From assembly GCA_903813345.2 (NCBI GenBank), contig CAIIXF020000006.1:15256348-15320347 (forward strand): a stretch of 64,000 nt of DNA. The letters run 5' to 3'. Below the pieces are notes generated by a model that saw only the letters and a list, made by a program, of their open reading frames with translations, made no database searches and was not told the origin of the DNA. Within the stretch, counting starts at the first letter, position 1. Each line of letters opens with the position of its first letter. This DNA comes from Owenia fusiformis (Eukaryota; Annelida; Polychaeta; Sabellida; Oweniidae). Both the position numbers and the translations under genes were made by a program. Shown here one piece after another: positions 33,901 to 46,220 of this stretch.

Positions 33901-36900
33901 CAGCTGACAGTATGTCATTGGTATGAGTTAAGAGCTGGGAGAATTTGTCATCATGAAAATTTAATGATGTAATGATTTAATCTTCATGAAGTGTTCTTGA
34001 ACATCATGGAGTTCTCTTGAGATTCCTTTGTCTTGTCATGTTTAATTTGATTCTGGACATTAAGTGTTGTCATTAACAAACATAGAACTGTGCTAAAACA
34101 AGGGGCTCAGACATTTCTAATCTTGTGTAATTTAGAATATATTTCACAAACAACACAAGAGGTGCAGATGCATGTGTTTTTTTAAAGAAGGAAATGACAT
34201 AAGCTGAGTAAGGGTATTGGCATTGATTCAATGTGCATATACTCTGACCTTGACCTCAAATGAATAAAATGACCTACTTTTAATAATCCAGTTTGGCCAA
34301 ATGTCAATAAAGTCGTCTTTGTGATTTCAACAAGAGCGAGCCTTGCAAAGACCTATTAATCTCAATAGAAAACCTATATGTATATGTGGTGAGTACCACT
34401 TCTCATAATTTGACTTTCTCTTACAATTCCTTTGTAATATAATTCTATATAATTAACAAACATATATCACTTCATAATTGATATTAATATATTTCATCTT
34501 CAACTACATCCATATTTGAAGTAAAATAACATTCAAAACGGTTAGAATCTTATAAATTCAAGTATATATTTTTTATTTATTCTTCAAGTACATTCACACC
34601 CCTTGGGGTCCAGTACATGTACAAACAAAAATTATAACAATTATAAAGGAAGAAAAAAAGAAGACATTTACATGTAAAAAACTATATAACTATTAGTATT
34701 ACTTTTAATGATGATGATGCATTGGTGCACTAGAGATATAGCTATTGGTACTGGATGTAAATATATATTTTGCTACATTTATACAGTTTTGATCTTAACC
34801 AGACATCAAATTTCAAATATATACTGTATTGTTTTGTTTCACGTATTGTCATTGATGTTTATGGCTGTGCATCACCATGACATCATGCTTTGATTACTCC
34901 ATATTGTACAACTACGAAATGCACATTTGTTAAATGTATTTCCTAAGGTCTTGATTGTCACATGGTGGTATTGATCAATTCATATGTTCATCACATTGTC
35001 ATATGAATGTTCACTTCTCTGTATGATATACACTGCTAGTCTGTTATGCATGTCAATCATAATGCAGGATGTTATTGCCATTATGTTACGATTTTCCACC
35101 TGCATAGGTCTTAAATCATTAGCTATTGTAATGTTATCATGCGGCTCTTACTCTATTTTCACCGAGGGCCCCACAAGATATCAATTCATTACAGAAGATA
35201 TTCAACGGGTCTCATCCAATATGAAGATATTTTACCAAAATTGCTGTAAGAATTAGTTCGTCAATTAACTCCTTCGAATTTTCACCCCGGATTTTGATAC
35301 TCTTGCCTCCAGTTTTTGAAGTCATCCTCTTCTTCATTAAATATGGACGACAGTTTTTCAGAACTTTTACTTTGATTTTATCACAAAATCCTAGGAGGTT
35401 TAAGAGCTTATAATTGAAGAGTCTTCTATTTCCACTTATCGCCCATAACTTTCCATCCTTCTCTATTACTTCAATTGGTGGAAGGTCGTTAGGTGAAAGC
35501 TTTTTTGTGGCTATGGATTCTATCATGTCCTTAAAGGCTCTGGAAGTAAAATAGAAAGTACAGTTATATGATTATTAAACTTTCCAAACATATTGTGACA
35601 AATATTTCAACATAGCATTACTAAATATCAAAATTAAATACACAATAAGGAAAAAAAGATTATAAATAAAATCTAATTATAGCTTGTCACAATTTCTATT
35701 ATACCTTATTTAATGTACATGTATACAGATAAAATGTATATCTGCTAACATTGTTTTGTTTCTATTTCACCACAAAGTTAAATCCACAATTTTTTGTGAC
35801 CAGTATTCGACATTCAGTTTTCAGCATTTTGCGATACCAAATATTTTTTTTAACTTTGTTATTTTACTATTTTAAAAATGGCAAAGATTAAAAACAGCTT
35901 CGGAAACACTAATGATAGCTTTATTTGAATACATTTGAATAAGTCATCTAAATATTCCAGACGTAAGATCTACATTTTTCTTTAAGTTGCATACATTTGT
36001 TCAAGTTCATGTATGATTAACATAAGTCAGTTGTAAAGCTGATTCATTGAAGAAAAAAGTTATGGTTTAGTTAGTAGACCTATTACCATTGAGAATACAG
36101 GATGAAGATTAAATAGCATGCATATAATACCTTCCATCAGTAAATTCTCCTTTAATAGATGATTGGCTGTATAATACAGCTTTTGGAGATACAAGTATCG
36201 ATCCCATATTTAGTGGTAGTCGTTTGCGTTGTGTAGTTTATTGTTGTAAACTGAAATATGGAGTGAGCATTTACTTATAAAGAACCACCAATTTGGAATT
36301 CCCTCACTTACTTTTGGTAGAAAGCCGGTGGTTTTACCATTAGTCATTCTCTAGAATCATCCTTTTAACCATGTCACATTGACCCACCTTATCAAAAATA
36401 GTATTGATTAGATGTGGTAATCAAATTAGTATCTTTACTGGATTACACACATTGTATTTTGGTGCATTATGTAGTTTTGAAATGGGACTTACCTGCATGT
36501 ATAAGCCCTGTACAAATTGATTTTTACCTGTTTCAATCAGGTCACATTACAACCCTCCTATTGAAACCATACCTATTTTATCTGACCCTTGGGTACAAAT
36601 TAAAATCAGTTTGCCAGGCTGGTGATACATGGTAGACATCTGATCCCTGAGTCATTTTTTGCGGGATAGGGTAGATGTCGATGCATCTGTTGATCGGTCT
36701 GCTGGTTTGTCCATCAAGATAAGAATTGCTATTTATATTAGATCATAATATGTTCATTCATTTATGTCGATCTATGATATCTATTTGATAAATCATTTTC
36801 ATTCCCCAAGTCATCTTGAGTAATTGGCAATTTTGACTTCAAAAAGTCACATTTTGTTAATTTATTCAGACATAAAATTAATGTAGTTCCAAACTTCCAA

Positions 36901-39900
36901 ATAGGAGTTATAATACCAAATATGGGTTAGCAATATTGCAAGATATTTATTTGTTTTATAAAATAGATATAATAGCACTTTCTTAAGTCTTTCAATTAAA
37001 CAGATAATTCACCTGTAAAAGGGCCTTAATTCAGTTTTAGAAATGAGTATTCTTTTTTTTATTAGTCATTGTCTAGGTCAATATATATGTGCATGTAGTT
37101 ATATTATTGTTTACTGCTGATAAGATATCATTTAAGATCAAAATATATTTCAAGTCCTTTGAGTCACATGACAGGTTTGGGTTCAGTTTATAAATAAATA
37201 TGAACTCAGAATTGAAATAGTTCAAAACTGAAACTGCATGTATGCACTGATTATCTTTGTACGGTGGGGATATAGAGAAGCAGTGATTTCCACAGGATTT
37301 TTTTTAAGTGGGTGCTAATTCTCATTTTCACCATTCAGACCAAAATTGGTCAAAATATGCCAATTTTTCATGATTTTTCTCATTTTCAAGTAGGTGTGGT
37401 GGGTGCGAGCATATTTCCAAAGGTGGGTGCTGCACTCACTTGCTAAAATGCTGGGGAGATCACTGAGAAATCTACCGTCCCTCTGTTGGTCCATCCGTTC
37501 ATCCATCCATCCATTTGTGTTTCCGGTCGATAACTCAAATATTGGTTGACGGAGTTGATTCAAATTTCATAGTTCAAATTTTACATGCTGATGCCTAGGG
37601 ACAAAGGAGCTCTTCCCAAGAGGAGATTTTCAAGATGGTCACTGATTTTCAAAATGGCTACCACCAGGGGTGTTTGAGTCAATTTGCCAACAATATTTTT
37701 GATGTGAAAACTAATGATGTTTTGTTAGAATTTTGAAAAAAAATGTTAATTTCAATTTTTGAAAATAATCACCCAGATACAGAGTGTATAGATTTCCTCT
37801 CATGCAAAATGCAATATACATATAGGAAGCCATATAAAAGTTTGGCTCTTCTTAACTATTTTATCATTCTACCAAACAAAGTCCAGTTGGGATATAGTGA
37901 AGCCCTTTACTTGTCTGTCCATTTGTCTATCATCCATCCTTCTGTTCGTAGAATGATATGAATACTAATGAACCAACTCGATTGATTAATTAAATCAACA
38001 TGATTTGAACCTAAGTGAAAAATATGAAAATTAAAAACTTTTTTAATTTTGCTTTTTTCCAGGCACATGTTCAGAAGGTTCACATTGATGGTCTTGGACG
38101 TACAAAGAATGATTTTGTTACAGATGAAGTGGATGAACTCTTCAAAGCAGAAAACTTTGAAGATGTGAGTATACGAGTATCTTGTTGCATTGTATGTACC
38201 CCTGGAAGGAAAAACGTATTGATTTATGTATTAAAGAATTTAAAATGATGTCATCTCCTTCAAGAATGGGTGTACATACTTACACAAGCAAACCTAATAG
38301 GAATTTAACCTTCTCCCAAAATTGCAACAATCAAATCTTAATAACATTTTAAAATAAATTAAATTGCGGTTGGCAATGGCGGATGATGATTATAACATTA
38401 ATACTTCAGTCATATTTAAATACATATGTGGTACTATCTTTTATGTTTCAGATGATAAAGAAATGTGCAGAGACGAAAATGAAACTGAACAACCTTGGAA
38501 TCTTCAAGAAGATCAGCATCTTAGTAGACACCAGTAAAGGTATAACGTCATGACAAATATCAAGTTCATCCTCCATCATTATACAAATAAAAATACTTAA
38601 TATCAGAAATTAATTATTTCTCTGTCTTTATAGCCATTATTTGATTAAATTTTAGGTTAAGATGGTAAGTATAATTCATTCAAGGAAAAATACACTTGCA
38701 TTCTTTTTTTTCTTTGACATTTTGTTAACATGCAAAGAATATTTATATTTGATACTAGTATGTGAATGTTATAGGGGAAAAAGCCAGGCCTGATGGCTAT
38801 GAAGTTACATTCAAAGTTGAAGAGATGAGACGTGTTGGAGGAACACTGAACACACATGTTGGCACAAATGATGGTACAGTGGTATGTCAAATATTTCAAT
38901 CTAGTAAATTTCAATGTTCACAGTCTACCAAGAATTCCTATTTTTGTAAATAAATAAACAGGTAAATACATTATTAGAGTTTTAAGTAGTTCTCCATCTT
39001 GAAATTTACACTATCACTACAGTTTATTGCCGTCACTCTGGACCTTTATCCTCGCCTCTAGCCACAGTACCCTTTGAGTTTTATGGATGATTTAATTCCC
39101 TATATGCTCAATAGCTCAAGTGTAGCTACTTTACTATTACTGACTTTCAGTCAGTAGGTGCTAAATTACCCAATATATTTGGCCGTGGGGAGAAGTTTGA
39201 CGCCACCTATACATATGGAACCAAAAACACAGTTGGTTACAACGCCACCTTTAGGAGACCACTCAAGATAAATAAAAAATGGAGGTGAGTCTTTTATTTA
39301 TTCAAAGTCAATTTAATTATCAGTGTTTCCTTTCAATACCCTTGAGATTATGAAATTTGTTGCTTGCAAAATATAATGAATGGCTTAAAAATATGTGCTT
39401 GATGTAATCTGTCTTAATGCTGAATGTTGGTATTTCCATTTTGTACAGCAGTGTATCCAGCAGTATATACAGATATTCTGGTGACTTCCCCTGGAGTGGC
39501 TATAGTGAGACAAATACCGGAATAGACCTCAACTTTAATGTAAGATTAGAATTAAGTTATTATATGAACTAAGAGCTATACCATGAAACCATGCAGCTCA
39601 GTGGTAAGCAGGTTTTCCTCTGATGCAGTGGTTCTGGGTTCAATTCCCAGTTCAGGCAAGACTTCTTTGCTTGTTGCATTAAGAAATTCATCCTTTTGAC
39701 TGAGTCCACAGTGTGTACAAATGGCTTTGATGTACTACTATGTATAATTATGAGTGCATGTAAATGAGAAAAAAAACATTGCTCAAAAAAATCAGCTAAA
39801 TAATTCAATTTCACCAAAATTACAATTAGACATCTATTTATAAATAATGACATTTTCAATCTCAAATGAATACAAGTTAGGTTCATTTTATATCGATTCC

Positions 39901-42900
39901 TGGATATGTAGTCAATTCACATATTGTTCTTTGAACCAACTTGATAATAATCAAATCCATTGTTTTAAGATTGCCATCAATAGTGTACATGTAATGATAA
40001 CCCTTTAATGGCAATGTCAACATCATAACATACAACACATTTATGTGCACTCTTTGTTTACAGTTTAAGAGTATATTTGGTGACCATGCCCTCGGCTGGG
40101 ATGGTGTGTGGAGAGATCTTGGTTGTATCAACAGACAGACAGCTTTCGTAGTACGAGAACAGTGCGGTCACACTCTCAAGTCATCTCTAAAGGTAGGCAT
40201 TTATACATATTTATATTTGAAACCTTTTGATTGAAGATTGAAGATTTTATCTAACATGTACATGAAGAACAACAATCTTTATGCATCAAGTATTGAAAAG
40301 TTTAGTGATTTTTGATTTGAAATAAATCAATAAACCTTTAGTTTGATTTTTGAGGCAATAGAAAGGAGTGAATTTGAAATGAATAAAACAGTCTTCAGTC
40401 GTGTAACATTGAATTCATATGCAGCATAATACTTTTATCATAGTGTTATCATATGTTTATAAATTAATGATATTAATACTGTACAAATAGATATTTTATT
40501 ACAGCACACTGTTGTACAAGACCATAGGGACAATAAGATACTTCCTAACCATGGCTCATATCTCAGAATAACAGAGGTAAGCGTCTTAGGGATCCCTTTC
40601 TTAACAATTTTTCAATGTTTTAATATCATCAAAAAATTCTGATACACAAAAAATATTGAAGGAATATCTTTGATTATTTGGTTGATTTCGGTAATAATTG
40701 CCCATTTATGAAACAGACTTCTGATTATCTATTTTTCTCTTCACTAAATGTTGCACATCATTACTAAGAAATTATTCAATCTGGTGAATATTCATGAAAA
40801 GTTGTGTACATTGGATGGAATGTTTAATAAATGCAGCCATGTAGTAATAAAATTGCTTGTTCTAATGGCATATCCTTCACTTTTGTAGGAGTTTGCTGGT
40901 CTAGGGGGAGATGTGCAGTTCCTGAAACATGATATGGAACTCCAGCTCAACAGATCCTTTATACTAGATACTGTAAGTATACTATGTACATTTATGAGTA
41001 AGTAGGTACATGTACATGTGCATTACTATGTATGTTATCTACTGTATGATTAAGAAAGTACAGTAATGGAGTAAATTATTAATATCCTTTAATATATGGA
41101 TTTTACTTTGCATTAAAATTACCTTCCATTAAAGGCAAGGTAAAAACTTAAACCATCCAGTATTTTTCACAACAAATGGCACACCATTATACATGTTTAC
41201 ATCACTTGGATTGTAGAAGAGTTAAACACTGAATGTTTAACTCTTTTTGCATTTGTTGTTATATTCTTCTGTGCATTTAGGTGCTGCAGCTCTGTCTGGC
41301 TGGTGGTGTTATGAAAGGTTTACATGGGAAGACCATGTTAAATGACAGGTTCTATGTTGGAGGACCATTAACCTTGAGGGGCTTTAATCTCAGAGGTGCA
41401 GGACCAAATAGTGATGGTAAGATTTGAAATTTAGCCTATATAAAAAGTCTTGATAGTTAGACGTTATGTAACTATGTTTCATGTCAAAGGTACATAACTA
41501 ATGTATACCTTTATTTCCTACTTTATACCAATGATATTAACTTTATATCACACACCTGTGTGTCAGGTGAATTTAATAGAAATGAAATATGAAGTTATAA
41601 AGTTACCATGGTAATAAATGAAAGTGAGCTACTAACAGTGGGTAGCTGGGCTACATGGGCCTGTATATTTTTAGAGGGTAGAATTTTAGTACTGGTCATC
41701 AGGTAAAAAAAGATGTAAAAATTGATTTGTAATTCCAATTTGTAATTGTAATTTTTTCCAGGCAACTCCCTCGGAGCAGAGACGTATCTATGTGGAGGTC
41801 TTCACATGTATACTCCCCTTCCTTTTAGGCCAGGAAAGGGAGGCTTTGGGGAATTGTTTAGGACACACTTTTTCGTAAATGCTGGCAATGCAGTCAATGT
41901 AGATTTCAGTAAGTTCTTTAACAAACAATTAAATATAACACTCAGAATTGATTGGTTTACAGCAACTCTGGCAAGTTTATCCAACATATTAAGTAGGAGT
42001 ATGTTACACACGTTTTACGACAATTTATAATATTTGTGTTATTCAGAAGTAAATATACCTTTAGCTTCTTCGTTTCATGTACATGTAAGACTACATAGTT
42101 GATTAAGTGGGGTTCTTTGCATTTCTGTGTCTTGTCTTAAATGAAATCTATCAGTGGATTTAATTCACCAAAAATGTTTTAATATTGAAAGTTTATCACA
42201 TTTAGAGGTTCTAATTGCATAATGGGTGTTCAGATTGCTGGTTGACCTGACATTAGAACTTGCTTTCTGAATTTTGACCTTTATATTTGGAATTCTGATT
42301 AAACATATTCACTGGATGAACTTACTCTTTACGAGTTTTCTGTTTTCTCGATCTTCTTATAAGTCAAGTTGCAGATTATAATTTGGCACAAAGCTAGAAA
42401 ATATAGTCTAGTTTCAGTAAGTTTCTTCAATTTGGAATTTGTTTTGTAAATGAAGTTGCAATTCATATATTTAGCCCCTCGCTTTTGTTACATTGACAAA
42501 AATCCGTTAGATTACCAATGTATGTTACTTTGACGACTTACGTCAATGTAACAAAAGTAATAAATGCATGAATTCTAGCTCTATTTAAAAATCAAATTCC
42601 AAACCGAGGGCATTTCTAAAAGCTAGACTATATCGTCTAACTCAGTGCCAAATGATAATCCGCAACTTGACTTCTACGTTAGTTTAAATCGAGAAAACAA
42701 AAAACTTGTATCCAGGAAGTTCCTCCATTTTTATGTCCCCACCACATAGTGTGGGGCCATATTGTCGGCCTAGGCGCGTCCGTCCGTCTGTCTGTCCGTC
42801 TGTCTGTCTGTCCATCTGTCCGTACGTCCGGCAGTTTTCTCCAAAACCGCTACAGATATCACCTTCAAATTTTCAGGTATAACTTATGAGTGCATACAGA

Positions 42901-45900
42901 TGTGGATGAAGAAAAATTAACTCGATACCAACTTCCTGTCGGCCATTTTGAAGTCAAATGCTAAAATCCTTGTCTGCAAACTTTAAGAAAAACGGCTTCA
43001 CAGTTGCTTTTAAAACTTTAACATCTTGTTCAGCTCACTTCATTCTAGATCTGATTAGGTTTTGGACCTGTAAGCTCAGTCATGTCAGCCATTTTGAATG
43101 TTTTAAGAAAAGTTAGCGCATGATAATACTAGTTTGTATCATATTGAATGGTGTTATTCAGTTTTCATACTGAAACTATTTAGTAGCTTTATAAATAATT
43201 TCAGGTGTATTTTGTTGTAAAAGCCTATGTTATTGTTAACAGTAGTTATATGTGATAATTTTGTTGAAAGAAATTAGCAAAAACTCATAATCACTTTTTT
43301 ATTGTCGGCCATTTTGGATTTTTCGGTCCTAAAATCTCATGTTTAAAGTCTTGTCTACACGTTTTCAGGTGAACCGTTTGGTGGATCAATTTCAAATTTT
43401 CAGGGATGATTCTGTTTAAAGTCTTGTCTACACGTTTTCAGGTGAACCGTTTGGTGGATCAATTTCAAATTTTCAGGGATGATTCTTAGTATGAACATCT
43501 AGATCTGATTAGTTTTTGGGCATTCTGGGTAAATGTCAAGGCAGCCATTTTGGATTTTCCGTCCTAAAATCTTGTCAGTAAAGTCTTGTCTACGCATTTT
43601 CAGGTGAACCATTTGGTAGATCAATTTCAAATTTTCAGGGATGATTCCCAGTATGAAATACTAGATCTGATTAGTTTTTGGGCATTCTAGGTAAATGTCA
43701 TGGTAGCCATTTTGGATTTTCCGTCCTCAAATCTTGTCTGTAAAGTCTTGTCTACGCGTTTTTAGGTGAACCGTTTGGTAGATCAATTTCAAGTTTTCAG
43801 GGATGATTCTTAGTATGATTCTAGAACTGATTAGTTTTTGGGCATTCTGGGTAAATGTCAAGGCAGCCATTTTGGATTTTCTGTCCTAAATCTCGTCTGT
43901 AAAGTATTGTCTACACATTTCCAGGTGAACTGTTTGGTAGATCAATTTCAAATTTTCAGGGATGATTCTTAGTATGAAAATCTAGATCTCATTAGTTTTT
44001 ATGCATTCAGGATAAATGTCAAGGCAGCCATTTTGGATTTTCCGTCTTAAAATCTTGCCCGTAAAGTCTTGTCTACGCGTTTTTAGGTGAACCTTTAGGT
44101 AGATCAATTTCAAATTTTCAGGGATGATTCTTAGTATGAAAATCTAGATCTGATTAGTTTTTGGGCATTCTGGGTAAATGTCAAGGCAGCCATTTTGGAT
44201 TTTCTGTCCTAAAATCTTGTTTGTAAAGTTTTGTCTACGCATTTCCAGGTGAACCGTTTGGTAGATCAATTTCAAATTTTCAGGGATGATTCTTAGTATA
44301 AAAATATAGAACAGATTAGTTTTTTGGCATTCTGGATAAATGTCAAGGCAGCCATTTTGGATTTTCGGTCCTCAAATCTTGTCTGTAAAGTCTTGTTTAC
44401 ATGTTTTCTGGTTAACTGTGTGACGGATCAATTTCAAATTTTCAGGGGTGCCTCTTAGTATGAAAATCTAGAACTGACTAATTTTTGGGCATTCTGGGTA
44501 AATTTTAAGGTGGCCATATTGGATTTTCCCTCCTCAAATTGTGTCGTTAAAGTCTTGTCTACTCATTTTTAGGATAATGTTTGATGGGATCACCCATAGG
44601 TGGGGACATTTTGTACACATTTGTGTTCTTGTGTTATATTGACGTTCCGTCAAAGTTACTAGTTGTGGAACAGTGATATTGTCAGTGATAGGCTATTAAA
44701 AACACATGAAATTATTTATGACAATTTTATCATGTAAAGAGCAAGTATTGATTTTGTTCATTATGTGAAGTTTTCATTCGTCCCAAAGGTAGACTTAGAC
44801 AGTTCAACTATAATTCTGTTTGAATTCTTTTCCATGCCTGCCCTAAATACAAAGTGCTCATTTTAGTTAAGTGGTTACATGCACATCAGCTTATAAACAC
44901 ACATAGGTTTTATTGTATTTACACTCCTATTTTCACTGAACTGCACATGTAATATATTTTTACTTTTCACATTAAGATACAACAGCAATAGAGAACCTAC
45001 AACAGTTGGTTGACACAGTGAGGTTGACATATGGTATGGGGGTAGTCAAGTATTTGAATGCATTATATTCTTCTTTTCATATTAAGATACAACAGCAATA
45101 GAGAACTTACAACAGTTGGTTGACACAGTGAGGTTGACATATGGTATGGGGGTAGTCAAGTATTTGAATGCATTATATTCTTCTTTTCATATTAAGATAC
45201 AACAGCAATAGAGAACTTACAACAGTTGGTTGACACAGTGAGGTTGACATATGGTATGGGGGTAGTCAAGTATTTGAATGCATTATATTCTTCTTTTCAT
45301 ATTAAGATACAACAGCAATAGAGAACTTACAACAGTTGGTTGACACAGTGAGGTTGACATATGGTATGGGGGTAGTACTCAACCTAGGAGGTGTAGCCAG
45401 ACTGGAGTTGAACTATTGTATACCAGTCAAGTCTCAACCAGGAGATAGGTAAGGCATGAGTAACCATGGTACAGACAAAAGTCTGCATTATATTTATGAA
45501 CATGAATGGTCAGTGGCCAGTCCAGCAATTGATAAGGGGGCCCAAATTTTGAGTCTGGAAAAAAATGCCTGCGCTTTATACTTAAAGGAGGATATTTATA
45601 ATATGAGTACATTCAAACAACTGCTATGCATGCTATATGTGGCTTGTCTATGAACCCCAAGTTCTGATATGTCTCACCAAAGTAATGATATAGTGATATA
45701 GAACACATCAAGCCGAGTTTATTTTGGTGCAAATTTTTTTTTTGATCGAAAACTATCACTTTAACTTGATTAACTTACTGTAGGTGGCAATGTTTCTACA
45801 ACTTCGTTTTGGTTTTGGCATTTTCTTGGAATAATTGACTGTCACCAGGTGGAATTATTAAAAGGTTGTCAAAAGCCCTCTATCGAATACAAAATTAGTT

Positions 45901-46220
45901 AAAACCAGGTCCATTTCACACTGAACAAAAAACTTTTAGCTGAGTATGGAATTTATGCTCTCGCAGTCGATCAATATCGTCAATATCGAGATGAATTATT
46001 TTTCATTCTCTTATTTTGCCAAAAGTAAGTTGGGGTCATAGTCATTCTTCCATTCTTCAAGGCAGGTTTGAGGCACCAACGATTTATTTTGAAGTTTTTC
46101 AAAGAAATTATCCATGATTTCTCTCTTTTCTCTCTTTAATCATATGTCTAATGTTGGTCAAATTTTTGTTTCAGTGTCAACCCAGGTGTGCAATTTGGAA
46201 TTGGTGTTTCATATCTATGA
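27946..46220 (+). CDS. SAMM50: SAMM50, mitochondrial SAM-complex beta-barrel
   Basis: Omp85/BamA-family channel of the mitochondrial outer membrane that inserts beta-barrel proteins and supports MICOS contacts. Thirteen exons fit with agreeing phases: 27946-28044, 38063-38164, 38452-38539, 38775-38881, 39151-39284, 39449-39539, 40064-40192, 40505-40576, 40889-40972, 41281-41416, 41762-41908, 45307-45448, 46175-46220, giving 458 residues plus TGA; human SAMM50 is about 469, so only a short first exon is missing. Visible: acidic N-terminal stretch, POTRA start [17 protein letters not shown], barrel motifs [14 protein letters not shown] and [19 protein letters not shown], and the final strand [10 protein letters not shown]. 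The first intron here is 10 kb and holds three minus-strand genes. Exon 12 is preceded by three partial copies of itself. A polyadenylation signal AATAAA lies at 46761. Confidence 0.95.
28595..29916 (-). CDS. NRRL-motif ParB/sulfiredoxin-like protein, paralog 1
   Basis: Nested in the large SAMM50 intron, opposite strand. Three exons join in frame: 29795-29916, 29107-29474, 28595-28881, giving 258 residues. An in-frame stop just upstream supports the ATG at 29916. Order: a [10 protein letters not shown] segment near residues 27-37, then [25 protein letters not shown] (NRRL at 79-82), DIIKVKVK, and [12 protein letters not shown]. The layout (hydrophobic-P-x-V strand, DG turn, GxRRL helix start, then a V-rich strand) resembles the ParB/sulfiredoxin fold, where GERR-like boxes bind nucleotide. 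The third exon, absent in the two paralogs, is polar and ends [14 protein letters not shown]. The function is not known; naming rests on motif resemblance only. Confidence 0.7.
31340..31790. repeat. 127/128-bp tandem repeat
   Basis: About 3.6 copies of a unit starting TTCATATGATTGATGTTATT, with starts at 31346, 31473, 31601 and 31729. Copies two and three are almost identical. The array lies about 170 bp beyond the 3' end of the second NRRL gene, inside the SAMM50 intron. It is non-coding on both strands. Confidence 0.75.
31957..32724 (-). CDS. NRRL-motif ParB/sulfiredoxin-like protein, paralog 2
   Basis: Two exons, 32645-32724 and 31957-32296, give 139 residues from an MGSIRLV start that matches paralog 3. 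Motifs in order: [15 protein letters not shown] (spliced in phase 2 at the final Arg), [20 protein letters not shown] (NRRL at 63-66), [20 protein letters not shown]. The intron position is identical in all three paralogs, which shows tandem duplication. It lacks the long C-terminal exon of paralog 1 and stops 28 residues after the KVRG motif. A reading frame extends upstream of the chosen ATG without another ATG. The role is unknown; the fold assignment is by pattern. Confidence 0.7.
32460..32525. repeat. Tiny mariner-like terminal remnant
   Basis: GGGTGGCTCAAAAA at the left and TTTTTTGGTCACCCTG at the right resemble, in inverted orientation, the ends of the larger element at 59452-60302. 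It may be an internal-deletion remnant inside the intron of NRRL paralog 2. Confidence 0.35.
33040..33140 (-). mobile_element. tRNA-derived SINE head
   Basis: On the minus strand there is GAGTTGGCTTGAGCGCC followed by CACGAGGTTGCGAGTTCGAG, A-box- and B-box-like elements spaced as in tRNA-derived SINEs. There is no recognisable functional tRNA cloverleaf. Confidence 0.55.
33141..35211. other. SAMM50 intron between NRRL paralogs, no gene seen
   Basis: AT-rich intronic DNA with ATG-rich and TCATATGA-like words related to the 128-bp array, for example around 34980. No coding region or RNA gene was recognised. A TTTATT near 34572 could be the polyadenylation signal of the minus-strand gene ending at 35212. 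Confidence 0.35.
35212..36207 (-). CDS. NRRL-motif ParB/sulfiredoxin-like protein, paralog 3
   Basis: Two exons, 36131-36207 and 35212-35539, give 134 residues. It starts [20 protein letters not shown], like paralog 2, and shares the same phase-2 intron after DG. Motifs: [20 protein letters not shown] with NRRL at 62-65, DKIKVKV, and [13 protein letters not shown]. It ends shortly after this motif, as paralog 2 does. The codon frame is clean, with no internal stop, so selection probably maintains it. The biochemical role is unknown. Confidence 0.7.
37390..37700. repeat. Dispersed repeat with ATCC satellite
   Basis: It contains CATCCATCCATCC, then GTTTCCGGTCGATAACTC and GATGCCTAGGGACAAAGGAG. 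The order resembles the segment at 2290-2440 in the opposite orientation. It lies in the SAMM50 intron; no gene is seen. Confidence 0.45.
39594..39665 (+). mobile_element. tRNA-like SINE fragment
   Basis: GCTCAGTGGTAAGCAGG resembles a tRNA A box and D arm, and CTGGGTTCAATTCCCAG resembles a complete T arm with B box, 30 bases apart. The anticodon arm does not pair well and there is no clear acceptor stem, so I read it as a SINE or a tRNA pseudogene in SAMM50 intron sequence. Confidence 0.5.
42309..42722. repeat. Diverged foldback element in SAMM50
   Basis: The left arm (TGTTTTCTCGATCTTC, AAGTCAAGTTGCAG, TTTGGCAC) is matched in reverse complement at 42600-42720 with many mismatches. A second pair inside (TTTTGTTACATTGAC / GTCAATGTAACAAAA) forms the tip. 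It directly abuts the tandem-array element that begins at 42731. Confidence 0.6.
42731..44632. mobile_element. Repeat unit with 162-bp tandem array, copy 2 (inverted)
   Basis: Reverse-oriented copy of the unit at 8058-9542. It starts TTATGTCCCCACCACATAG, carries the CCGTCTGTCTGTC stretch, then about seven 162-bp units (TTTTCAGGTGAACCGTTTGG phase), one shortened to 73 bp near 43361-43434, and ends GGTGGGGACATTTTGTACAC. It inflates SAMM50 intron 41909-45306. Confidence 0.75.
44971..45410 (+). repeat. 110-bp tandem duplication of an intron-exon junction
   Basis: Four tandem copies at 44971, 45081, 45191 and 45301. Each has a pyrimidine tract, the acceptor TATTAAG and the first 68 or so bases of a SAMM50 exon. 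Only the fourth copy continues into the full exon (45307-45448). The first three break off at GGGGGTAGTC and run into intron sequence. Confidence 0.85.

Noticed and set aside
28595-36207. NRRL genes as bacterial contamination
   Set aside because: They have GT-AG introns at conserved positions, host-like base composition, and are embedded in a SAMM50 intron.
39594-39665. Functional tRNA gene
   Set aside because: The T arm is good but the anticodon and acceptor stems do not pair convincingly; better read as a SINE or tRNA pseudogene.
44971-45300. Three extra complete SAMM50 exons (mutually exclusive exons)
   Set aside because: Each copy has only the first part of the exon, lacks the true donor and would lead to a stop after read-through.
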